DNA of 64,000 nucleotides from Dysidea avara (taxonomy: Eukaryota; Porifera; Demospongiae; Dictyoceratida; Dysideidae), in the NCBI RefSeq assembly GCF_963678975.1, contig NC_089275.1, positions 49,897,363-49,961,362 of the forward strand. The letters are read 5' to 3'. The notes beneath the pieces were generated by a model, which saw only the letters and a program-made list of their open reading frames with translations, was not told where the DNA came from and ran no database searches. Positions 29,201-41,200 of this stretch are shown here, one piece after another. The position numbers and the translations under genes were made by a program. Positions within the stretch are counted from its first letter, which is position 1. Every line of letters starts with the position of its first letter.

Positions 29201-32200
29201 ATATTGGAAAAACTTGATGTAGTTTGCACTACTGTTGATGTGTGGACAGCTCATCACAGGAGCTATTTAGGGATGACTGTCCACTGGATAAATCCACAGA
29301 TGTTAAAACAGCATAAAGCAGCCATAGCATGTACAAGGATGACAGGAAGACACACCTATGATGTTCTGGCATGCAAAATAGAACAAATCCATACAAGCTA
29401 TAGCTTAGCTGGAAAAGTTTGTGCTACGATCACAGATAATGGATCCAACTTTGTTAAAGCTTTTACAGTGTTCTCACATTCTGCTAATTGTACTACTGAA
29501 GAACGTGAAGACGTCGAGGAAGAAGGAGATGATGTGGCCTTTGAAAACGTTGATGAACTGCTATCAGTGGACCCAGAAGAAACTAACATTGATGATGATT
29601 TAACTCAAGTGCAGTATGACTTACCACCACACTATAGGTATGCTGCACACACACTTAATCTGGTTGCCAGTAAAGATGTTGACAAATTCCTTTCATCTTC
29701 CCCTACATCGAAGACTGTGTACCGCAACTCATTTGCTAAGAGTTCTGCCTTATGGAATAAGGCAAGTAGATCCACAGAAGCTTCAGATACTGTACAAGAA
29801 ATAACTAAGAGAAAGCTGATTGTGCCCACTGCCACAAGGTGGAACTCTTATTATGATGCAGTAGTTAGAGTTACAGAGAATTCTTTAGTAGAATTAAATG
29901 AGCTCTGTATGAAATTGAAGTTGCATTGTTTCAGTGAACGAGAGTTTAAGTTTCTGAAGGAGTATTGTGTTGTTTTAAAGCCTCTTTCAAGAGGTTTAGA
30001 CATTGTGCAAGGAGAAGACAACTGTTTTTTTTGGTACTGTATTGCCAACCTTAGAAGTTATTATCAAGAAAGTGGTGGCTCTTCGACCTGATCTTTCATC
30101 AATGACCATTGGGCTTGCTGGTGGAGTAGAAGATGCCATCAGAGATCGTTTCCAGAAGGTTTTCCAAAATGATAATGCCATCATAGCAGCCATAACTTTG
30201 CCAAAGTTTAAGCTCAAGTGGGTGGAATCACAAAGCAAAAAGGATCTGTATAAGCAAATGCTTATCCAAGAAATGCGATCACATGCTACAGATGAAGTTG
30301 TGGCTGTGCAAAAATCACAGGATCAGCCAACTAAAAAGAATAAAAATGATTTCTATGACTTTAAATCAGATGAGGAATCAGAGTCACAGAGCAATGTGGA
30401 AATTGAAGCAAATGATTATTTAAATAATGCAAAGACTATTGAGAGTCTCCACAGATATCTCGTAGTTAAAAGGCTTTTCCTTTTGCACAATACAGCATTG
30501 CCTTCCAGTGCCCCAGTTGAACGATTATTCAGTCTAGGTGGATTAGTGTTAACACCAAAACGGAACCGATTGATTGATGACAGATTAGAAAAATTACTTC
30601 TCATGAGATACAACAAGGACTTTTTACATATGTGGACAGTACTTGTACATATGTAATTTAATTGTATTATTGTCTCACATGATTACATTGCAAATTTATT
30701 ATCACTTAATTCACTTTATGTCTACTGTCTTGAAATGATATTGCTAGTAAGAAGTAACTAGTAACGTAACTACTAGTTACTTGGTAAAAAGTAACTGTAA
30801 ATGTAACTGAGTTACATGAGATGAAAGTAACTAGTAACTAGTAACTGATTACTTTTTTGAAGTAACGACCCCAACTCTGGAGCTATGCACGCAAAGTTGA
30901 GTCATAATGGTTTGTGCCATTAAAAATAATTAACAGTGGAGTGGGTTTCCAGTGCTTCCATTGATTACACAACATTTCTGCAGTTAATGGTATAAAAATT
31001 CCTCCTGTCATCTTAGGAACTGGTGGTGGCTGGGAAGGATACTTACGAGCAAAGGTAGAGAGCCATTGGTTGCAGTGGTAACCACTACAACATCCCTTTG
31101 CAACCCAATAGCCAAAAGACGCACTTCAAGATCACCACTCCACGTGCCTGGTTTACATATGTCCAGCTTCTTTTGAATCAACTGTAAATTTGACAAGCCA
31201 TTTTCCAAACGGACAGAAGGGTACTTTGACATTTACAGCTACCTTCCTAAGGTGCAAACTGATTGTTTCATCACCTTTACAAGTGCTGGAAATGAACCCA
31301 GCTTGATGAGTAATAGCATGATATAAACAACTTCCATCTCCCTTTATCACATGCCTTACCATGTTGCATAACACAGTTTAATGACAATGAACTGGTTTAT
31401 TTCATTGACAGAATTTGTACATCACTTTGAAGTTGTTTACTAGCCACAGACTGGTTGGCCAAGACATAACAGGTTGCTTGACTGGTAACACTACATGCTG
31501 CTTGGCTGCTAATGTAGTCTGTTTGACTGGTATCGTAGGCTGCTTGGATAGCAATACAGTCTGCTTTGCTGGTATCATAGGCTGCTTGGATGGTAATACA
31601 GTCTGCTTTGCTGGTATCGTAGGCTGCTTTGCTGGTATCGTAGGCTGCTTGGATGGTAATACAGTCTGCTTTGCTGGTATCATAGGCTGCTTGGATAGCA
31701 ATACAGTCTGCTTTGCTGGTATCGTAGGCTGCTTGGATAGCAATACAGTCTGCTTTGCTGGTATCGTAGGCTGCTTGGATAGCAATACAGTCTGCTTTGC
31801 TGGTATCGTAGGCTGCTTGGATAGTAATACAGTCTGCTTTGCTGGTATCATAGGCTGCTTGGATAGCAATACAGTCTGCTTTGCTGGTATCGTAGGCTGC
31901 TTGAATAGCAATACAGTCTGCTTTGCTGGTATCATAGGCTGCTTGGATAGCAATACAGTCTGCTTTGCTGGTATCGTAGGCTGCTTGGATAGCAATACAG
32001 TCTGCTTTGCTGGTATCGTAGGCTGCTTGGATAGCAATACAGTCTGCTTTGCTGGTATCGTAGGCTGCTTGGATAGTAATACAGTCTGCTTTGCTGGTAT
32101 CGTAGGCTGCTTGGATAGTAATACAGTCTGCTTTGCTGGTATCATAGGCTGCTTGAATGGTAATACAGTCTGCTTTGCTGGTATCGTAGGCTGCTTGGAT

Positions 32201-35200
32201 AGCAATACAGTCTGCTTTGCTGGTATCGTAGGCTGCTTGGATAGCAATACAGTCTGCTTTGCTGGTATCGTAGGCTGCTTGAATGGTAATACAGTCTGCT
32301 TTGCTGGTATCATAGGCTGCTTGAATGGTAATACAGTCTGCTTTGCTGGTATCGTAGGCTGCTTGGATAGCAATACAGTCTGCTTTGCTGGTATCGTAGG
32401 CTGCTTGGATAGCAATACAGTCTGCTTTGCTGGTATCGTAGGCTGCTTGGATAGCAATACAGTCTGCTTTGCTGGTATCGTAGGCTGCTTGGATAGCAAT
32501 ACAGTCTGCTTTGCTGGTATCGTAGGCTGCTTGGATAGCAATACAGTCTGCTTTGCTGGTATCGTAGGCTGCTTGGATAGCAATACAGTCTGCTTTGCTG
32601 GTATCGTAGGCTGCTTGGATAGCAATACAGTCTGCTTTGCTGGTATCATAGGCTGCTTGGATAGCAATACAGTCTGCTTTGCTGGTATCGTAGGCTGCTT
32701 GAATGGTAATACAGTCTGCTTTGCTGGTATCGTAGGCTGCTTGAATGGTAATACAGTCTGCTTTGCTGGTATCGTAGGCTGCTTGGATAGCAATACAGTC
32801 TGCTTTGCTGGTATCATAGGCTGCTTGAATGGTAATACAGTCTGCTTTGCTGGTATCGTAGGCTGCTTGGATAGTAATACAGTCTGCTTTGCTGGTATCA
32901 TAGGCTGCTTGGATGGTAATACAGTCTGCTTTGCTGGTATCGTAGGCTGCTTGGATAGCAATACAGTCTGCTTTGCTGGTATCATAGGCTGCTTGGATGG
33001 TAATACAGTCTGCTTTGCTGGTATCGTAGGCTGCTTGGATAGCAATACAGTCTGCTTTGCTGGTATCATAGGCTGCTTGGATGGTAATACAGTCTGCTTT
33101 GCTGGTATCGTAGGCTGCTTGGATAGCAATACAGTCTGCTTTGCTGGTATCATAGGCTGCTTGGATAGCAATACAGTCTGCTTTGCTGGTATCATAGGCT
33201 GCTTGAATGGTAATACAGTCTGCTTTGCTGGTATCGTAGGCTGCTTGGATAGCAATACAGTCTGCTTTGCTGGTATCATAGGCTGCTTGGATAGCAATAC
33301 AGTCTGCTTTGCTGGTATCGTAGGCTGCTTGAATGGTAATACAGTCTGCTTTGCTGGTATCGTAGGCTGCTTGGCTGATAATGTAGGCTGCTTTGTTGGA
33401 AATGCAGGCTGCTTGGCTAATGAAATCAGTAGCTTAGTCTTGGCTATCTCCAAGTTGTTTCCTGACATTGTACGAGCTCCAGTCCACAGACTTTTGGCCA
33501 CTGATGGAACAGACTGTAATGGTGGGGATTCTTTGGCCAAAGACCTGGAATTGCTGACAATTGATGGTATATAGTAGAATTATGTAGGGCAAAACAGCTG
33601 GTAAAAATAACACTTCTGAGCCTGTACAATAGCATTGCTCATAAATTCTAAATCATAACAGGTTTGTTGAATAAAAGGCTGATCAAGTGGTGACCAAACA
33701 ACAAGATCACACCATTTGCTATTAGTTGAACGAAAACGAATTTCGTATTTCGTAAGGGAGGAAAATGAATTTCATATGTTTCTCGTAAAGAATGGGGGGG
33801 GGGGGGGGGACAGTATGACTGTCCTGATCATGAGAGTGATGGCATTTCTGGATGACAGAACATTGGAATCTGGCAAGATGATGTGCTATTACTCAGGGAG
33901 AGTGACATTCCTGGTGCGTCACTAAATGGGAAACGACCCATGGAGCTAATGTCACACAGCTAAAGCGATGGCTTGTTTGCTGTAGTGCGCCAACCACAGG
34001 AAATAAACCTGAGTTGATTGAAAGGTGAGGTATATAGTCAATATCTGATGATTTGAAACTGTCATCTCTTTGATAGTGTGATGTGTTATGTAAAGTATGG
34101 TTAGGACAAGCGTTTAGTGGACCCTGACAGTGGTACAAACTGCTGCCGAAAACTAGCTGCATCTTGTATTCCAGGTTCCATGAGTGTGACATTATTCCAA
34201 TCCATTCCCAGTGTGCAACATAAGGAGTGGACAAGCAGACTACATAATGTTCCAAAGATTACTGTTAGTACTATAATTGATTATGGAATTGGTACTTAAG
34301 AAAGTTATTTGCTTGGAAAGTGTAGCTGATAAGAGGGCTGAAGCTGTATACAATGTTGAAAAGAAGGCCATATCAGTAGCATCTAGTATTTGTATTGAAT
34401 ATACTAGACAAAACTTATTGCTTTTTTTAAAGACGGGCATGTACAGTATATTAAATACCATCCCTTGCCCAATATTGCTAGGCATATTTGCATTTGTGCA
34501 GTTGTTTTGCCATCTGTGAGGAATGATTGTGTTCATAATGTCACTATTTTTATCCATCAATCTGCTCATGTTTCCCATGCTTGTTACTCATGCCCAGCTG
34601 GACTTTCTGGGTGCTGTAATCATATAAAAGCAACTCTTTATTGCTTAGGAGATTATTTTCATTCAGGCCTTCAAGATGACATACTGAAAGGGTGCACAGA
34701 ACGACTACAAACTTGGAACATTCCAAGGCATCTAGGTGCTGACCCAAGGCCAACTGATGAAGTACAGTTAAGTAAGAAGCAGTATGGTGTGGAGAAGCGG
34801 CTAAAGAAACACCGAGTCAACGAGTGGGACTATTGTCCGATCAACAGAAGGCTGATGACTCAAACACAGCTAGGAGCTTGAGGGAAGCCTTGTTGAATAC
34901 TGAGAAAATCAAAATAACAAGTGCCAATAATGCTGTTTCCGTTGCTCAGACCTCCTCACAGAAATGAAAGGCTATATATTCAGAACAAATATCTGCTAGA
35001 AAGATATGGCACATTATGTTATTTACAACTTTTAGATGGTGAACCAGCACCACTTGAAACCCACCTCAACGAGATAAGGAAAGAGAGGCTTTCTAGAGCT
35101 AATGCACAGAAAAAGAAGCTTCTAAGTGATCTTGGAGCTAAACTGAGCCATGCGAAGCATGATCATACCTATACTGGTGTAGGGAGGGAAGATGTAGTAT

Positions 35201-38200
35201 TTGATGATATGAACAGTGTTTGTACAGCTACACTGCATCTAGTATGTCACTTTTATGAAGGTAAAGTGGTTATTAATTCCAATGAAGCTACAGAACTGGA
35301 AATTAAAACAAGATAGCAAATTCGTTTTCCTTCCATCATTTTCCTCCCTTTTTTCACGATAAACACCTAACAACCCACGTAAAACTAACTGTAAGGACTC
35401 TCTATAATAAGTAGTTATTGTACCTAAATCTTCTTGCAGTTCTTCTTCACCAGGTACCGCAGCAGAAGACGTACTCGAAATCTCCATATGTCTCAATGCT
35501 TGAAAATATCAAAGTCCTCCAACTAGCAACACCATCTTTATTTTGTGACGTAATTGCGGATAAGAAATTGCTGACATCAGCTGATGCACTGACAAATTAT
35601 GATCTGTCACTACCTCTCAGCCTTGTATGTGATGCCATTCCAGTGGGCATAGGAGTAGTGATTACTCATACTTATCCTGATGGTAAGGAAAAACTTGTGG
35701 CATACAGGGGCAGATCCAGGAGCTGGCAAGGGGAGGGGCACAAACAACTTCAGATCCACACGATTAAAAAGGAGACCCAGCTAGTGTATCACTAGCTACA
35801 GGTGGACATACATAGAGCAGCAAAATTCCCTCTCACTGTTTAATTTTACCCTTAGGCCATTGCAGAAGGTTGTAAAGTCTTACAAACTGTTTAAAAAGCT
35901 ATTACTGGATGCCACACTATAATAGAGGCGCTTAGGTACACGAAGGTGCTGGTTAATAGTTTGGGTTTGGTTTCAGGTGAATCTGTAGTAAGAAGAGGTG
36001 ACATGTCTGCTTTAATATGTTAATAAACTGATTTTGCCCTTACTGGCAGTCTTAAAAGGTATAGCTCTTCCTAATAAAAAGAAAGGGGCAGAGGAGGGGG
36101 GGGGGGGCCAAATTCCCTATGCTGGATCTGCCATTGGCGTATGCATTGCATAAACTGACATCAGCAGAACAAAACTATGCACGGATTCAAAAGGAAGCAT
36201 TGGAGACAGTACTTGCTGGGTCGTAAGTTCCAATTAATTACTGATCATAAGCTACTTGTTACTATTTTTCATTCTCAGAAAGGGTTGTTTACAGAGATGG
36301 GCCATTATCCTCTCAAGTACCAACCATCTGTCCAGCATGGCAATGCTGATGGGTTGTCTCACCTGCCATTACAAGAGGTACAGTATGCCAAGATGATGAA
36401 GCAGAAGTTGTTTGTGCTCTGGAAGAACAACAGTGTCAGGCTCTTTCTGTTCATGAGACTGACATTAAGGCAGCTACAGCTAGAGACTTAGTGCTATCAC
36501 AAGTCTAGAGTTTTTGTGCTAAAGGATGGCCTAACACTTCACACTCCCTGGACATGAAGTTAATTGTATTTTTTCAACAAACGCTTACAGCTCACAACTT
36601 GCAATGGTTGTGTACTTTGGGGACTTCAGGTGGTAATTCCTTCACAATATTGGAAGTCAGTCTTAGATTTGTTACATGATGGCTATCCAGGGATCTAGAA
36701 TGAAGTCAGTGGAATGACTGCATGTTTGGTGACACTGATGTCGAGTCCCATGTCAATTCTTGTGTGATTGTGCTGAGACAGCTAAAAATCCCACCAAGGT
36801 ACCATTACATCAGTGGGATTTCCACCAGATGTGGATATTATTGATCGATGCTTGCCAGAAGTACATGCGACGGAATCCACTACGACAGAAGCTGTTACAG
36901 CATATCTTTGCCACACATGAGATTCCTCACCAGGTTGTGTCAGACAATAGCCCCTAAGCAGTTTAGCTTGTCTCATGGGATCCATCACAATGATTACTTT
37001 GTATCACCCCTGCAGTTGAAAGACTTGCATAAACTTAGTGTGTAGATAAAGCAAATCTGCTTGAGTTTCAGGATAGTGTAACAAATTTCCTAGCTTGCTA
37101 AGCCACCCCACATTCTGTAACAGATCAAACTCCTTCTGAAATACTAAACAACAGACAAATGCATACAAGGTTGGATTTGCTACACCCCTGCCAGTTGAAT
37201 GTCCAGAAATCTCTACAACACCAGAAGCAGTTGTATGATGCCCATACTCAAGCTAGACATTTCTTGATTGGTGATCCATTGTGGGTTCATACTTTTAGAC
37301 CTGGCAAACAGTGGCTCCCAGGCACTGTTAAAGAGAGGAGGGGAAAGTAATGTATTAAGTTTTAATTGCTGGCCAACAGCAGTTCACAGCTTAACTTCAT
37401 ACACGGATTGTCACCTTATCTACAAATGACAGTTCTGTTACAACTGACACTCCTAATCGTACCTTCCCGACACAGAACAGTAACAATTAGAATCATTCTC
37501 CTATGTTAAGATGTTCTACAAGAATCAAAGGCCATGAAGTCCTTCTAACTAAGAGAGAGGAACCGTAGTATCTGGACATGTGGACGCACTATGATGTAAT
37601 CGATTATAATGTGCGCATGTATATAATGTAGTAGTTGGTATTGTAGTTGTTAGACCGTAGTTGTGTGTTGTAGTGCTATTATTACTAATGATCTAATAAT
37701 CCTGACACAACATCCTGCTCCCCTATGGAATGTATTGTTGCACATTGTACACTGCACTGTCAGTAAAGTTGCTCTTGAATAATGTTGACTGCTGTGTATC
37801 TTTTCATTATACAGGTTGTCTCACTGACCCCTGTGAAGTGTTGACCAAGAAACGATAACCTGGTGGGCTATGAAAGAGATGGAGAGATGTTGTGAAGCAT
37901 ACCTTAACATGCTGGGGTACTGGATACGGCAACCATCCAAACAATGTTCTCTGTGTTCTCCCATTCTTACTAAATGCCCCAGCCAATCCAACCTTTGTCT
38001 AATCAGCTTCTCAGTGATGGTCTCAGAATAACTACCCCTCATCTGACGAGTTATCGCCAAACTGGTGCTACTCCCACTGCTTAATATACCAATGGTGAAA
38101 ATGTTGCCAACACTCCAAAATTCCACGCCAAAATGTTGACAGTGCCCAACACTCCCCTTCATACAATACTGTATAGCCGGTAATTTTCAAAAGGTTTTTA

Positions 38201-41200
38201 TTTTTGAATATTTCAAAGAGACGAAAATAAATTCCCACATCCGGTTGTTCTTTGAAAATAAATTCCCATAAGTGAAAGCAACGATCCAACTTTCAGTGAT
38301 TTGCTTGTGTATCCCTCAAGTTTTAGCTCAGTGTTATACTGGTTATAATGGGTAAACTGTATCATTACTGTGCCAATAACTAGAAAAACAGGTGATCCAG
38401 AATGAGAATTGATGCTGTCTGCTCTAGAATTTATGCTAGCTACGATCAAACATGATCAGTGAGCCAGTGAATTTACTCCACTCGAGACTCCCTCAGTCTT
38501 CTCTCCAGTGCACAGGGATGGGGATTATTCCATCAGTAAGTCAGTTTTTGGTAAACATTCATGCATCTTCATAATTTGAGACACAAATTTCTATTTATTT
38601 AAAATCCATCCGGACTTCGGAATATGTAGTCTTTGAAATTAAAAGTCTTTGAAATTCAGATTTTACTTCTTGTACAAAAATTTCTGCTTCAAAAATAACC
38701 AGCTATATGGTAGTACACATTAGGGTTGAGCCAATTATGCTTTGAAAATAACCTATTATGCCTATTATACTTTTGAGCAGTGCTAAAAAATTCAGCCTAT
38801 TTATGCTCAAAATTATGCTTTCAAAATTAAGATTATGCTCTAGAGTTGACTGTTTTATTAGAGTAAGTGACTGCTCTATTAGAGTATCTTCCATGAAGTG
38901 CAGTCAATAAACGTTAATATTATACATTTTCTTGATATAAAATGCAGCATTAAATGCAGTGTGTTCATGTTTTGCTGTATTTTTGGTGCACGAATTGTGC
39001 ATTTTAATTCAAAATCTTGAAAATCATTCTATTATGCTGGCATAATGCTCGATGTTTTTGCCAGCCTATTATGCTCAAAATAATTATGCCGGCATGTGCA
39101 CGCACATTTGATAAAAAAGCTTCTTTTAGTCATAACTGACAGGTTTCTGTCTTGAAAAACACACACACTACACACACACACTACACATACTCGTATAAAC
39201 ACATAAACAGACACAGTAGATATGTACACACCTGGACATTCCTGATTACATTCTTCCAAAAAGTTAAACAAATTTCCAGGACCATCACAAGTAATGATCT
39301 GTTGACACATTTGTGTAGTACTGTTGTAGTAATATTTCATTGTATTATTTTCATCTGAACAATTGACACTCGGTATGTAACTACAATCAACTAACACAAC
39401 ACACTATGTCATATTGCCATGGAAACCATCACACGATACCTTCACAAGTAGGATCAATTCCATTCCATGTCAATGTGGTGAAGTCACATGATCTATACTG
39501 GTTTCCTAGCAACACAAAACCTTCCTCACACTTATAGACTGTGGTTGTACTATTAGTAATGATGTCTCCATTAGCTGGTGAGGGGGGATCATCACATTTA
39601 ATTTCTGGAATAGAAATTGTTAATGGTGAGCAGTGTACAGCTGACTATCACACACAGGCATACTACTATAGGCAGTGAGTGGTATACTTACTGGAAGGGG
39701 AGGGGGTAGAGGGGTCAGAGCCCCCAACTTAAATGTGAGAGGGGCTCTATAATTACCTTGTGTGAGTATATCACATGATTAACTATCATCATGGTTTCGG
39801 AACTGGCAGCTATAATAAAGGATTCATTGTATGTACGTCTTTCCTTAGCTGTTGGGAATAAATGCCACCAGATTCAATCTCATAGCATCTATTTTCAAAA
39901 TTTCTAAGGGGGGCCCATGCCCCCAGACCCCTTGCATGTTTCACATGCTGAGTGGCTTCACACACTGTTGTAATAACTGCAACCATTAACAAGCTATATG
40001 ATTCTGTGTGAATGATGACAGGAAGATAAGTTACATAGATACCACTATTATAAGCAGTTTAGGAGCTAATGCGCTGTACACTTAGTACAGTGGCGGATCC
40101 AGGGGGGGGGGGGCACGTGCCCTTCATCTCTTAAAAAAATAAGATCGAGATAACTACAATCAACTAACACAACACACTATGTCATATTGCCATGGAAATC
40201 ATCACGTGATACCTTCACAAGTAGGATCAGTTCCATTCCATTTCCATGTGGTAAAATTACATGATCTATACTGGTTTCCTAGCAACACAAATCCCTCCTC
40301 ACATAAATAGACTGCAGTGGTAGCATTAGTAATTATGGATCCATTAACTGGTTCTTCTGGCTCATCACATCTCATATCTGGAATAGAAATTGTTAATGCG
40401 GTGAACACTTCACAAGTTGTACAGCTGACTATCACACACAGGATGGTATGTATGTACTGCTATAAGCAGTGAGTGGTATAGTCAGCATTGAACAACTTGA
40501 GCAGTTTCCTTAGTGCTAATAAAAACTTTGAGTTTGAACAGACAATTTAGAATTGCAAGAGAGAGATCAAGATACTCTAATAGAGCAGTCATATTATAAT
40601 CATGTGTGCCTTCCTGACGAGTGTTTAAACAACTAACCAATAAGGCGAGCCTCCGGTGTATTATTTAGAGTTTAAAAGAGAACATGTCTATAACCCTCTA
40701 AATTATTCTCTTAAAAAATGTTCCACTACCAATCCTCTATCTACATACTAACTAGACATTGAAGCACAGGGTTCTACAGAATTTAGTAACTCAAAAGGTC
40801 CTGTGTTGTGGTGCTGACTGTATAGTGGGGCAGTCAGACTCTGTAGTGAATAGAATCCCTTCCTTTACAAACTCTTTTGAGAGCTCTGTACTAAGGCAAT
40901 TAGGCTCATGGCATTTTCAAACAAACTATTGTTTTGCTAAGAATGTAAACAAAATTAATTTTAATGGTGTTTGTTTTGTTATAGTGATCTGATTGGCTAG
41001 GCTAATGTACCTATCAATATTAAGCCCCACTGCCCCGCTCCCGGGTGTACATGGGGGAATAGTGGGGGATTTGATCCGATTTGACCTTAAAAATTTCCCT
41101 ACTACATTTGACTGTTTCAAAAATTTTAGCACTTGCTTGACTTTATAGGCTATACACCTTCTGCAAGAATAACCTAGTATACACCTCCTGCAAGAATAAC

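Larger units (their letters stand above)
39378..40475 (-). repeat. tandem segmental duplication carrying the sushi exon
   Basis: The segment 39378-39690 (start of Kunitz exon 5, the 49-nt intron, sushi exon 4 and adjoining intron) is repeated at 40158-40475. At 40158-40172 only the first bases of a second Kunitz exon remain (ACTACAATCAACTAACAC shared). The rest is replaced by a truncated hAT-type end (GTGGCGGATCCAGG at about 40090) next to a G run. Confidence 0.8.

Noticed and set aside
31415..33574. 719-codon plus-strand ORF ([14 protein letters not shown] repeats)
   Set aside because: Antisense to the KQP-repeat/OTU frame. It has no domain outside the array and exists only because the 42-bp unit has no stop in that frame.
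37821..38162. 113-codon minus ORF as a host gene
   Set aside because: The segment [20 protein letters not shown] resembles retroelement tails; the rest is unsupported, so it was noted only as a possible TE remnant.
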